Below are positions 1-8,600 of a stretch of 29,372 bases of DNA, in pieces. Location: the IMG/VR virus record IMGVR_UViG_3300017956_000084, positions 1 through 29,372 of that record; one strand, given 5' to 3'. This DNA is from a virus. Each line of letters begins with the position of its first letter. Position 1 is the stretch's first letter. The notes beneath the pieces are model-generated. The model was given only the letters and a program-made list of their open reading frames with translations. It was not told the origin of the DNA and made no database searches. The position numbers were made by a program, and so were the translations under genes.

Positions 1-204
1 CCAAACAGCTACCAAGCCTAGTAATCCTTGATCACTAAATCCTGATATAATTGCTTGTACATTTCCAATTACAGAAATGTTTGGCCAAAAAGGAATACCT
101 TGGCCGCTGAATAACACTTCAAGTACAATACCTAGTGCTATTAAAGAAACACCCACATCTGCTAGTGCCGATGCCCATGTTTTTATTTTGTTAATAATAT
201 CCAT
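1..204 (-). CDS. Small membrane protein, C-terminus cut by window edge
   Basis: An open frame of 68 codons starts at ATG 204 on the minus strand and runs off the left edge without a stop. A strong Shine-Dalgarno (AGGAGG on the minus strand, about 213-218) lies just upstream and fixes the start. The visible protein has a short amphipathic N-terminus (MDIINKIKTW), a hydrophobic segment at about residues 13-32 (GVSLIALGIVLEVLF) and a second hydrophobic stretch beginning near residue 60 (GLLGLVAVW). It is therefore likely an inner-membrane protein with at least two membrane passes. I do not recognise a named family. A holin-like role is possible for a small phage membrane protein, but nothing visible proves it. 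A sigma70-like promoter with a palindrome lies directly upstream. Confidence 0.7.
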   Translation of the reverse strand, partial: MDIINKIKTWASALADVGVSLIALGIVLEVLFSGQGIPFWPNISVIGNVQAIISGFSDQGLLGLVAVW

Positions 205-234
205 AATAAGGACCTCCTAACTTTTGTTTGTAAT

Positions 235-264
235 ATATTATTATAAAACTTTGTACAAAGTCAA
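235..264 (-). promoter_or_regulatory. Sigma70-like promoter for the small membrane protein gene
   Basis: Read on the minus strand, TTGACT (plus positions 259-264) is followed after 18 bp by TAATAT (235-240). An overlapping TATAAT at 240-245 would give a spacer of only 13 bp. The element sits 31 bp upstream of ATG 204 with the AGGAGG site in between. The match to the bacterial consensus is good but not perfect, and AT-rich DNA produces such matches by chance. Confidence 0.5.
248..261. promoter_or_regulatory. Perfect 14-bp palindrome, possible operator
   Basis: ACTTTGTACAAAGT is identical to its own reverse complement. It overlaps the -35 hexamer and fills most of the spacer of the minus-strand promoter at 235-264, which is where a repressor or activator dimer would bind. 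No regulator gene is visible in the window, so the operator role is inferred from position and symmetry only. Confidence 0.35.
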
Positions 265-304
265 ATAAAAATTTTACCATAATATTTAAAATTGTGAATA
301 ATCG

Positions 305-324
305 AGTTAACTAATATGTTAACT
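305..324. repeat. Inverted repeat AGTTAAC/GTTAACT
   Basis: Two 7-bp arms (305-311 and 318-324) flank a 6-bp TAATAT spacer. The repeat sits in the non-coding gap just beyond the minus-strand terminator and upstream of the membrane-protein promoter. It could be a protein-binding site or a weak hairpin. The 214-bp gap 205-418 holds this repeat, the promoter, the palindrome and the terminator, and no gene. Confidence 0.3.
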
Positions 325-330
325 TTCCAT

Positions 331-361
331 AAAAAAAGGGCGATATTTTGCAATACCGCCC
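331..361 (-). terminator. Intrinsic terminator after the 104-aa gene
   Basis: On the minus strand a 10-bp stem is formed by GGGCGGTATT (361-352) and AATATCGCCC (347-338). It has one G-U wobble and a 4-nt loop. Seven consecutive T follow (plus strand A run 331-337). This is the standard layout of a Rho-independent terminator. It lies 58 bp downstream of the stop codon of the minus-strand gene 419-733, so it ends that transcript. The plus-strand orientation has only a weak T tract. Confidence 0.85.
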
Positions 362-418
362 AAGTTTTAGTCATTTGTTATTATAGTTATAAACTATTAC
401 ATTTGAACTTTTTTATTA

Positions 419-733
419 TTATGCATTTGCATTGATTACAGTTTTACCTGAATCAGCAAGTAAGTCAATTACAGAGTTTTTAATTGATTTAGCAACTTCG
501 TAGTTACCAGTACCAATTACTCTTACATTGAAATCATAACCTTTTGACACTAGATCAGTTGTTGGTGTTGATCTTTTCATTGCCAAATTTTTATGTTTGA
601 TAACACCACCATTGACGTTACCTGAGTTATCTAGAGCATTTTTAGCCTCATCAAGGAAAACGCCAACTTTGTTGGTTACTCTTCCTTTAGAAAATTCTCT
701 AGTGTATACTACATACTGTTTAGTTCTAGCCAT
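419..733 (-). CDS. Hypothetical 104-aa basic protein
   Basis: The open frame extends upstream to an ATG at 775. I place the start at ATG 733 (MARTKQYVVY) because GGAGA of a clear Shine-Dalgarno (AAGGAGAT on the minus strand, plus 740-747) precedes it at normal spacing. The upstream codons would cover the leader and part of the promoter region. The 104-aa product is soluble-looking, rich in Lys, Asn and Val, with no membrane segment or recognised motif. It has its own sigma70-like promoter upstream and a strong terminator downstream, so it is a single-gene transcription unit or the last gene of one. I do not recognise its family. A small early phage protein is a reasonable guess given the host-type promoter. 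Confidence 0.7.
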   Translation of the reverse strand: MARTKQYVVYTREFSKGRVTNKVGVFLDEAKNALDNSGNVNGGVIKHKNLAMKRSTPTTDLVSKGYDFNVRVIGTGNYEVAKSIKNSVIDLLADSGKTVINANA

Positions 734-781
734 TTGTGTATCTCCTTCAAATAGGTTTTTTATTAAGTTAAACATATCTAT

Positions 782-810
782 ATATTATACTAGAATGTGC
801 TGTTTGTCAA
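782..810 (-). promoter_or_regulatory. Sigma70-type promoter for the 104-aa gene
   Basis: On the minus strand a perfect TTGACA (plus 805-810) is followed by TAATAT (782-787) at 17 bp, or by the overlapping perfect TATAAT (784-789) at 15 bp. The -35 lies immediately after the stop codon of the neighbouring minus-strand gene (814). The leader from about 775 to 733 contains the AAGGAGAT site. Position and match are both good, and this resembles a host-RNA-polymerase early promoter. Confidence 0.7.
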
Positions 811-813
811 CAA

Positions 814-1062
814 CTATTTTATCCACTTTTTGGATTTTTCTACTTTGATACCAGCATTTTTAAATATGAGTTCTGGAAAACGCATGATTTCGTCTTTGAT
901 TTCATACATCTTTAAAGAAACATCATGGTCGTCATACCATAATTCGTCTGAAAGTTTTTTGTTGTACACATCTGTAATGACATCCAATAAACGAACAGCT
1001 TGTTCTTTTTCCATATACCACCATTCTTTGCCATTGGCAAAGTTTTTTAAATTTGCTGACAT
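814..1062 (-). CDS. Hypothetical 82-aa acidic/basic mixed protein
   Basis: The ATG at 1062 lies 4 nt past the TAA of the ClpP-like gene on the same strand, so translational coupling is likely, and no separate Shine-Dalgarno is evident. An internal ATG at 1014 (MEKEQAVRLL) is an alternative start. The 82-aa product has a Trp-Trp-Tyr cluster near residue 14 and a helical, charged middle (DVITDVYNKKLSDELWYDD). It ends with a Lys-rich tail. No known domain or membrane segment can be seen. It probably shares a transcript with the ClpP-like peptidase, which hints at but does not establish a joint role. Confidence 0.65.
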   Translation of the reverse strand: MSANLKNFANGKEWWYMEKEQAVRLLDVITDVYNKKLSDELWYDDHDVSLKMYEIKDEIMRFPELIFKNAGIKVEKSKKWIK

Positions 1063-1066
1063 ATTG

Positions 1067-1627
1067 TTATAATATATGATCTGCTATCTTTAAGTCAACC
1101 AGTTGTTTTGCCGTAAAGTATTGATCAGAAGGATTATTAAACTTTTTACGTACTTCTGATAGAGGAAATCCAGTTGCATCTCTTAGAATTTGCATTGATC
1201 GTTGTTCACAGTTCACGTTTTCTTTCATCTGTGATCTCATATCATGCATTTTAGATTCCATTGCATCTGAATGTTGATGATTCATAATACCAGTATTTTT
1301 ACCAATGTATCTTTCGCCTTGCTTTCCACTAGCAAAAATTAAAAAACCTGCACTCATAACAGCACCAATTCCTATTGTGGATATGTGATGATAGCTATTA
1401 CGCATAACATCAATTAATCCAAAAGTTTCATATAAGTCCCCACCAACGGTGTTCACATATAATTTTAGAGTTCTTTTAGGTTTCTTGTTTAGGTTACAAG
1501 CAATAATCCATTTTATAGCTTTGCCAATATTTTCTTCAGTTAATTCTCCATTCAGATAATGTATATCTTCATTGTTAAGCAAAACGTCAACTCTATCTTC
1601 AGCAGTAAATTGGTCGTATTTTTTCAT
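1067..1627 (-). CDS. clpP-like: ClpP-like serine peptidase (S14 fold)
   Basis: The 186-aa protein matches the ClpP/S14 crotonase-like fold along its length. It has an N-terminal strand/helix region and the oxyanion-hole glycine segment NTVGGDLYETFG (59-70). The nucleophile elbow is GIGAVMSAGFLIFASG with Ser92, and the histidine loop NTGIMNHQH contains His117. A C-terminal YFTAKQLVDLKIADHIL corresponds to the FLSAxEAxxYGLVDxIL end of ClpP. The segment that normally carries the catalytic Asp (about 156-167) reads SEVRKKFNNPSD with no Asp at the usual place. T4-like marine phages are known to carry ClpP-like genes, and ClpP-type enzymes also serve as prohead proteases in other phages. Its role here could be capsid maturation or host-protein turnover. 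A T4-like late motif on the minus strand (1658-1665) favours late expression. Confidence 0.85.
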   Translation of the reverse strand: MKKYDQFTAEDRVDVLLNNEDIHYLNGELTEENIGKAIKWIIACNLNKKPKRTLKLYVNTVGGDLYETFGLIDVMRNSYHHISTIGIGAVMSAGFLIFASGKQGERYIGKNTGIMNHQHSDAMESKMHDMRSQMKENVNCEQRSMQILRDATGFPLSEVRKKFNNPSDQYFTAKQLVDLKIADHIL

Positions 1628-1657
1628 TGGTTAAATAGTATATGTTAATATGTAACT

Positions 1658-1665
1658 TATTTATA
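1658..1665 (-). promoter_or_regulatory. T4-like late promoter motif TATAAATA
   Basis: The minus strand reads a perfect TATAAATA, the late-promoter element recognised by the T4 gp55 sigma factor. With the usual spacing, transcription would start near 1652, leaving a leader of about 25 nt before ATG 1627 of the ClpP-like gene. It is a strong match in a non-coding divergent region, although the motif is short and AT-only. Confidence 0.6.
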
Positions 1666-1706
1666 AGCAGATGTCAAGCATAATTAAGTTAGCAGTTAAT
1701 CAAAGC

Positions 1707-1714
1707 AATAAATA
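1707..1714 (+). promoter_or_regulatory. Late-type promoter motif AATAAATA before gp25
   Basis: AATAAATA is one base away from the T4 late consensus and lies 17 bp upstream of ATG 1732. A start site near 1720 would leave a 12-nt leader containing AAGGA (1720-1724) at 7-nt spacing from the gp25 start. The same 8-mer recurs before three other structural genes (16954, 18372, 19052), which supports a functional role. Confidence 0.5.
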
Positions 1715-1731
1715 TTATTAAGGATAAGGAA

Positions 1732-2157
1732 ATGGCATACTCGGGTTCAACACAAATGACTAATTCCACTGCAAATAGTAGTGAAGATTCAGGATTTAAT
1801 CAGATCTATAAAGGGTTTTCAACGAGTGCTGGAAACAAGAGTAATATGCTATATGATATTGATGTAGTAAAACAAGATCTTATCAATCACTTTTATACCA
1901 GAAAAGGCGAAAGAGTTATGAATCCTGAATTTGGTTCAATTGTGTGGGATCTATTATATGAACCACTTGATGAAAGTGCAGAAGAAGATTTAATTGAGGA
2001 TTGTAGTAGAATTGTAAATGAAGATCCAAGATGTGAATTAATAGACATTCGTTTAGATTCGTTGGGCAACGGTATAAGAATTGATATCAGTATTAACGTT
2101 TTACCATTTAATAAACAAGCAGTAATGCAATTGGATTTTGAAAGAGAAACATTATAA
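1732..2157 (+). CDS. 25: Baseplate wedge subunit gp25 (lysozyme-like fold)
   Basis: The 141-aa product belongs to the GPW/gp25 family of contractile-tail baseplate proteins. The diagnostic part is in the middle: IDVVKQDLINHFYTRKGERV, then MNPEFGSIVWDLLYEPLD (the RxGERxxxPxFGxxxWDxLFEP signature of the family), then a two-strand C-terminus with INVLPF. The first 35 residues are Ser/Asn-rich and longer than in T4 gp25 (132 aa). In T4, gp25 sits at the centre of the wedge and initiates sheath contraction together with gp6. Its stop overlaps the start of gp6 by one base (TAATG), so the two are translationally coupled, as expected for partners in the same complex. An AAGGA site 7 nt upstream supports the start. 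Confidence 0.93.
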   Translation: MAYSGSTQMTNSTANSSEDSGFNQIYKGFSTSAGNKSNMLYDIDVVKQDLINHFYTRKGERVMNPEFGSIVWDLLYEPLDESAEEDLIEDCSRIVNEDPRCELIDIRLDSLGNGIRIDISINVLPFNKQAVMQLDFERETL

Positions 2158-5100
2158 TGAGTCAAATAGTAAGACAGAATAATTTATTTGCCGCAGAAGA
2201 CTGGAAAACAGTTTACAGAACATTTTCACAAGCAAACTTTACAGCATATGATTATGATTCAATCAGATCAACAATGCTTAACTACATCTCAGTAAACTAT
2301 CCTGAAGATTTTAATGATTATATTCAATCCAGTGAATTTATTGCTATTATTGATCTTGTTGCATATCTAGGCCAAAGTATTGCATTTAGAACAGATTTAA
2401 ATTCAAGAGAAAACTTTTTAGATACTGCTGAAAGAAGAGACTCAATTATTCGATTAGCAAAACTAATTAATTACAGAACTAAAAGAAATGTTCCTGCTAG
2501 AGGTATTTTAAAAATTACAAAAATTTTAACTAGTGAACCATTAGAAGATTCTAATGGTAATGAACTTTCAAACACATCAATATCTTGGAACGATTCTACA
2601 AATGCTGATTGGTATGATCAGTGGTTAACAATTTGTAATTCAATGTTTAATTCAACAAACCAGTTTGGCAATCCAACATCAAAAAAAGTTGTTGGTGGAG
2701 TACCGACAGAAATTTATAATGTTAACTCACAAACAGACACCAGTGTTGTTAAACCTATTTCTGTTAGCATCGACGGAGTGAATACTAAAATTGATATTGT
2801 AAAAGCATCAATTAATACTTCTAATTATTTAGAAGAAAGATCTCCAGACCAAACAGATGCATTTACTATAATATATAGAAACAACAACCAAGGTTTTGGA
2901 TCAGTTGACACTGGGTTTTTTGTTTATTTTAAAGAAGGTGAATTAGAATACCAAGACCAATATTATAACGACCCAATACCAAACAGAGTTTTATCTGTTG
3001 ATAAAACAAACATTAACGATTTAGATGTTTGGGTACAGAAAGTATCATCTGGCGGTGTCCCAATAGAAAAATGGAAAAAAGTTCCTTCGTTGTTTGGGCA
3101 AAACACCATCTACAATTCACTTGCATTGTCTGAAAGAAATATCTTTAACGTACAGTCTGAAAATAACGACAAAATAAAAGTATTGTTTGCAGATGGCAAC
3201 TTTGGTAATGCACCCAAAGGAAATATTAGAGTTTGGTATAGACGAAGCAAAGGCAAAGGCCAAGTATTAAGAGCAAACAGAATTCAAAACAAAGAAGTTA
3301 CATTGACTTATCTTAACAAAGACGGTCAAGAGTATCAGGCTACACTAAGTTTAACATTAACATATACTGTTAACAATTCATCTGATACAGAAACAAATGC
3401 AAATATTAAAAATAATGCACCGGTGGCATTCTATACACAAGATCGTATGGTAAATGCAGAAGACTATGCAATTTTTCCATTAACACAATCACAAACAATA
3501 CAAAAAATCAAAACAATTAATAGAACACACATAGGTCATTCAAGATATCTTGATACAAATGACCCTACTGGTACTGTTAAAAATGTAAATGTTTTTGGCG
3601 AAGATGGAATCTTGTATAAGAATCCAAACTTTACATTGGCTACTGAAGAAATAACTGGAATTATATCAGATAATTCTAGTTATAGTTACATTATTAATAG
3701 TGTGCTTGAACCTTTATTAAAAAAACCACAGTTAAAGAATTTTTATTTTGATACTTACAAAAAAGCAGTTGAAACTGATCATGATTCAGATCAATTTGAA
3801 ATGGATCAAGTATCAGTGAACCAAGTTGCGTGGCAACCTTATCCAGTTTCAGGATCAAGCAACGTTGGATTTTTCTATATTGGTAACGCCCCGGTGTTAG
3901 CAACAGGTAGACCAAATTCAGCACAATTAATTACAGTATTCAATAATCCATACAGTTCAAATGAAAAACTTGCATTTATTAGACCTGGTGCTAAGTTAGA
4001 ATTTGTTGACAGTTATTCCAACCCTACTACAATCAAATGGGCCACTGTTGTTTCTGTTACTAATGATGGTACAATTTTATCATCAGAAACTACAGGATCA
4101 ATCACACTTGATCAAGAAATAACAGCTGGCCTAAAAGTTAGAAAAGTCTTGCCAGCTTTTAGGACAACATTGTCAACTGATGAAAAAGCATTAATACAGG
4201 CACAAATGGAAGCAGGATTAGATTTCGGTATAGGATATCATTACAGAGATTTATCAACAACAGCAAATAAATGGTATGTAATTGGTGAAGACTTTGTTGA
4301 TACCTCAGCAGATTTTACAGTAAAATATAATCAGTCACACGGCGGATACAGTTCATTAGGTGAAGATGCTTCTTGGTTAATAAGAGCTTCATACATACCT
4401 GCATCTGATACTGCTAGTTCACCAAAATATGTTTTTACAGTTAGAGGACTAGAATATGTTTTTGAAAGTGACAACGAAGTTAGATTTTTCTATGTAGACA
4501 AATATAAAAATATTAGTACACAAACAGGAAAAGCAATCAAAGATACAATCAAAATACTTGATATAAACAAAGATGTAGACGTATTATCAAACCCAGCAAG
4601 TACAACAAAATTAACAAACCCGGTAACATTTGAATTGTCCGAAGAATTTGTTGAGCAAGACGGATATGTTGATACTAAAAAAGTTAAAATTGCAAACTAT
4701 GATTCAGACGATGACGGAATGCCAGACAATCCAATTGGTCATGAACTTTTAATTAACGATACTAATTTTGTATTCTTTAATAGTTACAGCGATTACAATG
4801 GTTATACATATTACAAGATTAACAAAGAGGTCTCTCAAGTTGATGTATTAACCGGATCGGGTCTTGAATTTTTAACAACTGATCAACAGTTTTATTTGAA
4901 TAATACTAAACTTAACAACGGAACGTCATCTCAATATACAAAAAGATATGGTGTTTCTGGTAATACAATTTATAAAGCGTATACTGGAAGAACAGCAACA
5001 ACATCAGAGCCGTTCTATTTTCAGTATAAGCATTCAGCACCAAGAACACAAAGAGTTGATCCTAGCGTATCTAACATTATTGAAATGATTGTTTTACAAA

Positions 5101-5648
5101 CATCATATTATACAAATATACAGAACTGGTTTGCCGCAAATAAAACTGCCGCAGAATTACCTGTTCAACCAACTGCAACAGAGTTAAAAGAATCACTAGC
5201 AGAACTTGAAAAATATAAAACAATAGGAGATCAAATAGTTTATTCTCCAGCTAAATTTAAATTGTTGTTTGGTAAAACTGCTAATGTGGCTAACCAAGCT
5301 ACATTTAGAGTAGTTAAAATACCAGGTGCAACATTTACAGATAATCAAATTAAAACAGGTGTTGTTAATGCAATCAACGATTACTTTAATATTGCAAACT
5401 GGGATTTTGGAGACACATTCTTTTTTACAGAATTATCAGCGTACATTCACAATCAACTGTCGTCGCAAATTTCATCTGTTGTAATTGTGCCCAATGACAG
5501 TGAATCAAAATTTGGTAATCTTTTTCAAATTAGAGCAGAACCAAATGAACTTTTCTTTTCAACGGCATCTGTTGAGGATGTTGAAATTGTAGTAGGTTTA
5601 ACTGGAAACAATTTAAACCCTTCAATGACAGACACTGGGAGTTACTAA
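2157..5648 (+). CDS. 6: Baseplate wedge protein gp6 (Baseplate_J-like)
   Basis: The 1163-aa product has the N-terminal signature of T4-like gp6. This is a helix-rich region at about residues 30-115, including SEFIAIIDLVAYLGQSIAFR and RENFLDTAERRDSIIRLAKL, followed by an insert-rich beta middle. The C-terminal third (about 1000-1150) has the Baseplate_J-like pattern, with FRVVKIPGATFTDNQIKTG, helix NAINDYFN and SAYIHNQLSSQISSVV. In T4, gp6 dimers form the inner ring that ties wedges to the hub and carries gp25 and gp53. The protein is almost twice the size of T4 gp6 (660 aa), which is usual for marine T4-like phages, where extra beta domains are inserted. The start overlaps the gp25 stop, and the giant structural gene follows after 3 bp. 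Confidence 0.92.
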   Translation: MSQIVRQNNLFAAEDWKTVYRTFSQANFTAYDYDSIRSTMLNYISVNYPEDFNDYIQSSEFIAIIDLVAYLGQSIAFRTDLNSRENFLDTAERRDSIIRLAKLINYRTKRNVPARGILKITKILTSEPLEDSNGNELSNTSISWNDSTNADWYDQWLTICNSMFNSTNQFGNPTSKKVVGGVPTEIYNVNSQTDTSVVKPISVSIDGVNTKIDIVKASINTSNYLEERSPDQTDAFTIIYRNNNQGFGSVDTGFFVYFKEGELEYQDQYYNDPIPNRVLSVDKTNINDLDVWVQKVSSGGVPIEKWKKVPSLFGQNTIYNSLALSERNIFNVQSENNDKIKVLFADGNFGNAPKGNIRVWYRRSKGKGQVLRANRIQNKEVTLTYLNKDGQEYQATLSLTLTYTVNNSSDTETNANIKNNAPVAFYTQDRMVNAEDYAIFPLTQSQTIQKIKTINRTHIGHSRYLDTNDPTGTVKNVNVFGEDGILYKNPNFTLATEEITGIISDNSSYSYIINSVLEPLLKKPQLKNFYFDTYKKAVETDHDSDQFEMDQVSVNQVAWQPYPVSGSSNVGFFYIGNAPVLATGRPNSAQLITVFNNPYSSNEKLAFIRPGAKLEFVDSYSNPTTIKWATVVSVTNDGTILSSETTGSITLDQEITAGLKVRKVLPAFRTTLSTDEKALIQAQMEAGLDFGIGYHYRDLSTTANKWYVIGEDFVDTSADFTVKYNQSHGGYSSLGEDASWLIRASYIPASDTASSPKYVFTVRGLEYVFESDNEVRFFYVDKYKNISTQTGKAIKDTIKILDINKDVDVLSNPASTTKLTNPVTFELSEEFVEQDGYVDTKKVKIANYDSDDDGMPDNPIGHELLINDTNFVFFNSYSDYNGYTYYKINKEVSQVDVLTGSGLEFLTTDQQFYLNNTKLNNGTSSQYTKRYGVSGNTIYKAYTGRTATTSEPFYFQYKHSAPRTQRVDPSVSNIIEMIVLQTSYYTNIQNWFAANKTAAELPVQPTATELKESLAELEKYKTIGDQIVYSPAKFKLLFGKTANVANQATFRVVKIPGATFTDNQIKTGVVNAINDYFNIANWDFGDTFFFTELSAYIHNQLSSQISSVVIVPNDSESKFGNLFQIRAEPNELFFSTASVEDVEIVVGLTGNNLNPSMTDTGSY

Positions 5649-5651
5649 TAA

Positions 5652-8600
5652 ATGGCTAAGGTAAGTTCAAAGTTACCAGAGTTTTTACAGAATCCAAAAC
5701 TGAAAAACTTTTTTGATGGCACAGTAGAACAAGCATTTTCAAAAGCCGACAATGAAAAAGTTACTGAATGGATTGGTAGAAAATACGGCACATATTATAA
5801 TCCTTTCAAAGATAATTACAAGCCCGAAGATAACAGCTTAAGAAAGAATTATCAATTAGAAACCACAGCCGCATTAAAAAATCCTGACAATCTACTAACG
5901 TCAGATTCTATATTTTTTAACGAAGCTCTTGATTACATAGTAAATGAAAATGGAAAAATTAATAATCAAAATAGATTGTTTGGTCAAGAATATTATACAT
6001 ATTCTCCACCTATTGATTATGATAAATTTTTAAATTACGAAAACTATTATTGGTATCCAAGTTTAGATACTGGTGTTCCGAGTGTTGTTGTTTCAGGAAC
6101 TACTGAAACATTTACAGCAACAAACAGCCAAGATTTCACATTAGAATATCCTATATCAAGTAACGATGAAGTAAAAGTTAACGGAACACTGATTTCAACG
6201 TATACATCAACCGGATTAAATTTAACTATAAGTAGTCCAACTTTATCCGCAGGCGATAACATTTCTGTATTACATAAAATCGATCCAGATGATATCGTTG
6301 GTTTAAAAATTTATACATCACCAAACGGAATTACGTTCACATCAGGTTTATTAATTGAGTTTTCATCAAACTATCTTTCAAATTCAAGTTATGCAAACAA
6401 AAGATATTTTGTTGAAGGTGTTAATAGCAAAAATGGTATTGAATTTGTTGAAACCAGTGACGAAACTGAATTATTTTTAGATGAAGAGTTTCTTCCATGG
6501 GATCCGGCTGAAGATCAAGGAACAACATCAACAACAGATGGATTTGATTCAAATAGATGGGATACTGTTCCTTCAATTCAAAATCCTGACTATATTACAA
6601 TTGAAAGAGGTTGTACTGACAAAAATCCATGGTCTCGAACTAACGGTTGGGTACACAAAGATGTTATTACAGCATATAAAAACTTTCAAGAAGAAGTAAC
6701 CGTATATCATCCTTTTGATAGTGTTACAAGTTCTATCAGTGGTTGGGACGATGGTTACTGGGATAGCACAACTGAATTTCAACCTTCAATATTTCAATTA
6801 GATATTAGCAGAAAAGGTAGAAGACCTATTATCGAATTCAAAAAAGATATAAAACTTTATAACTACGGAGAAAAACACACACAAACAGTTGACGTGTTGT
6901 CTATAGAAGACACAATTGATGATATAACAGGAGAAGCAAGTTATAGAATTGATGATATTGAATTACGCGATGGTATGAAAATATTGTTTATTAATTCAAA
7001 CTTTGAAACAACACTAACACCATGGGATGGTGATAGTTATCCATGGGACCATGACAGTGATAATAATCCTTTAACGCCAGTTGAAGATGATGGCGACATT
7101 ACAACAACGTCAGGACTAACAGGCGGTGACGTTGGTTGGGATATCTCCGGTACCGACTTTGATGTTTCAAGTTCAATATGGCAAGTGTCAGGAGTAGGCT
7201 CATCTATAACACTTACAAAAGTACCCGGCGTTACTATTGATGATTATAGTTTAGTGACTATTAGACTTGGTGCAGTGAACGCCGGCAGAGAATACTACTG
7301 GACAGGATATGCATGGCAAGTATCACAACAGAAAACTTCTTTAAATCAATCACCATTGTTTGCATTATATGATAGTAACGGCAAGTCATTAGACGATTCA
7401 ATTACATATCCATTATCAACTTTTGTTGGTAATAAAATATTTGGCTATAAAATAGGCACAGGCGCCACTGATTCTGTATTAGGATTTGCACCTTATTATG
7501 TAGGATATAATTCGGTTAGTAACTACCAATTTGAAAACTTTTTAAACACTGATTCTAGTATAAATGGATTCAAGTATTATAAACAATTTGATTATAAAAA
7601 TATTTTAAAAGATACAATTGAATATGATCTAGTAATTAATCCAGACTATACATCTTCTGCTAACAAAGTTTATATAGAAAATATAAAACAGCAAACATTA
7701 AATTTACAAAGAGGAAATTCTTATAAATTATTATTAAATGACAGTTCGTTTAGTTCAAACGGGTTTTCAAAAACATATCATCCTGTATTGATAAGTTTAA
7801 CAGACGACGGAGTACACAACTCGGGCACAGTTTATAATACCGGTGTAAAATATTATCTTGATAATGTTGAAGTAACAGAAACGGTTTTTAAATCTAGTTC
7901 TTTTAACACAGCCAAAAAAAGATACATCGAAATTAATCCTACAGCATCAACTCCTGACACATTATATTATTTCTGTAATACACATCCTGGCATGGGAGGA
8001 AAAATAAGTTTATTAGATAATCCTTATTCTACTGTTGCTGAAAAAACAGAAACAAATTATTTTAACGAATGGAGATCAGTTGAAACAAAATCAAAACAAA
8101 AATTAATTCAAGAATTTGAAACTGACGAATATTCTATCAAAAATAATTTTAAACTTGATACTATTGTAGCAAGTGATCAGTCCGTGCAAGTATATGTTAA
8201 CAACAAACTGGTATCAAACTATACAATTAATTTTGGGCAGTTTATTAAATTTAATAGTGATTTAGAAAATCATCAACATATTTTAATAAAGTATGATACA
8301 AATGATGTTGATACAATACTAACATCAGCCTATCACGAAGTGCCAAAAAACTTGTCTAATAACTCACAAAACAAAGATGTAGTTAGTTACAGTTATAGTA
8401 ATTTCTTAGATCATTTTGCTTCTGGTATACAAAATCAGCATAATCTTGTAGGACTTGCACTAGGTAATAACACATATCGAGACACTAGAAAAGATTTAAA
8501 TTTATCTACTGAAATTTTACAACACAATGCACCGTTACTAAAATTTATGACCCATGTTAACAGTGATGACAGAAATATTGTCAAGTCTGTTAGATATGCA

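Noticed and set aside
1893-2165. Minus-strand frame of 90 codons over gp25
   Set aside because: It is antisense to a clear gp25 gene and has no family resemblance or promoter.
4264-4275. ATAAAT-type sequence inside gp6 as a late promoter
   Set aside because: It lies inside a coding region away from any gene start, and similar AT-only words are expected by chance in this composition.
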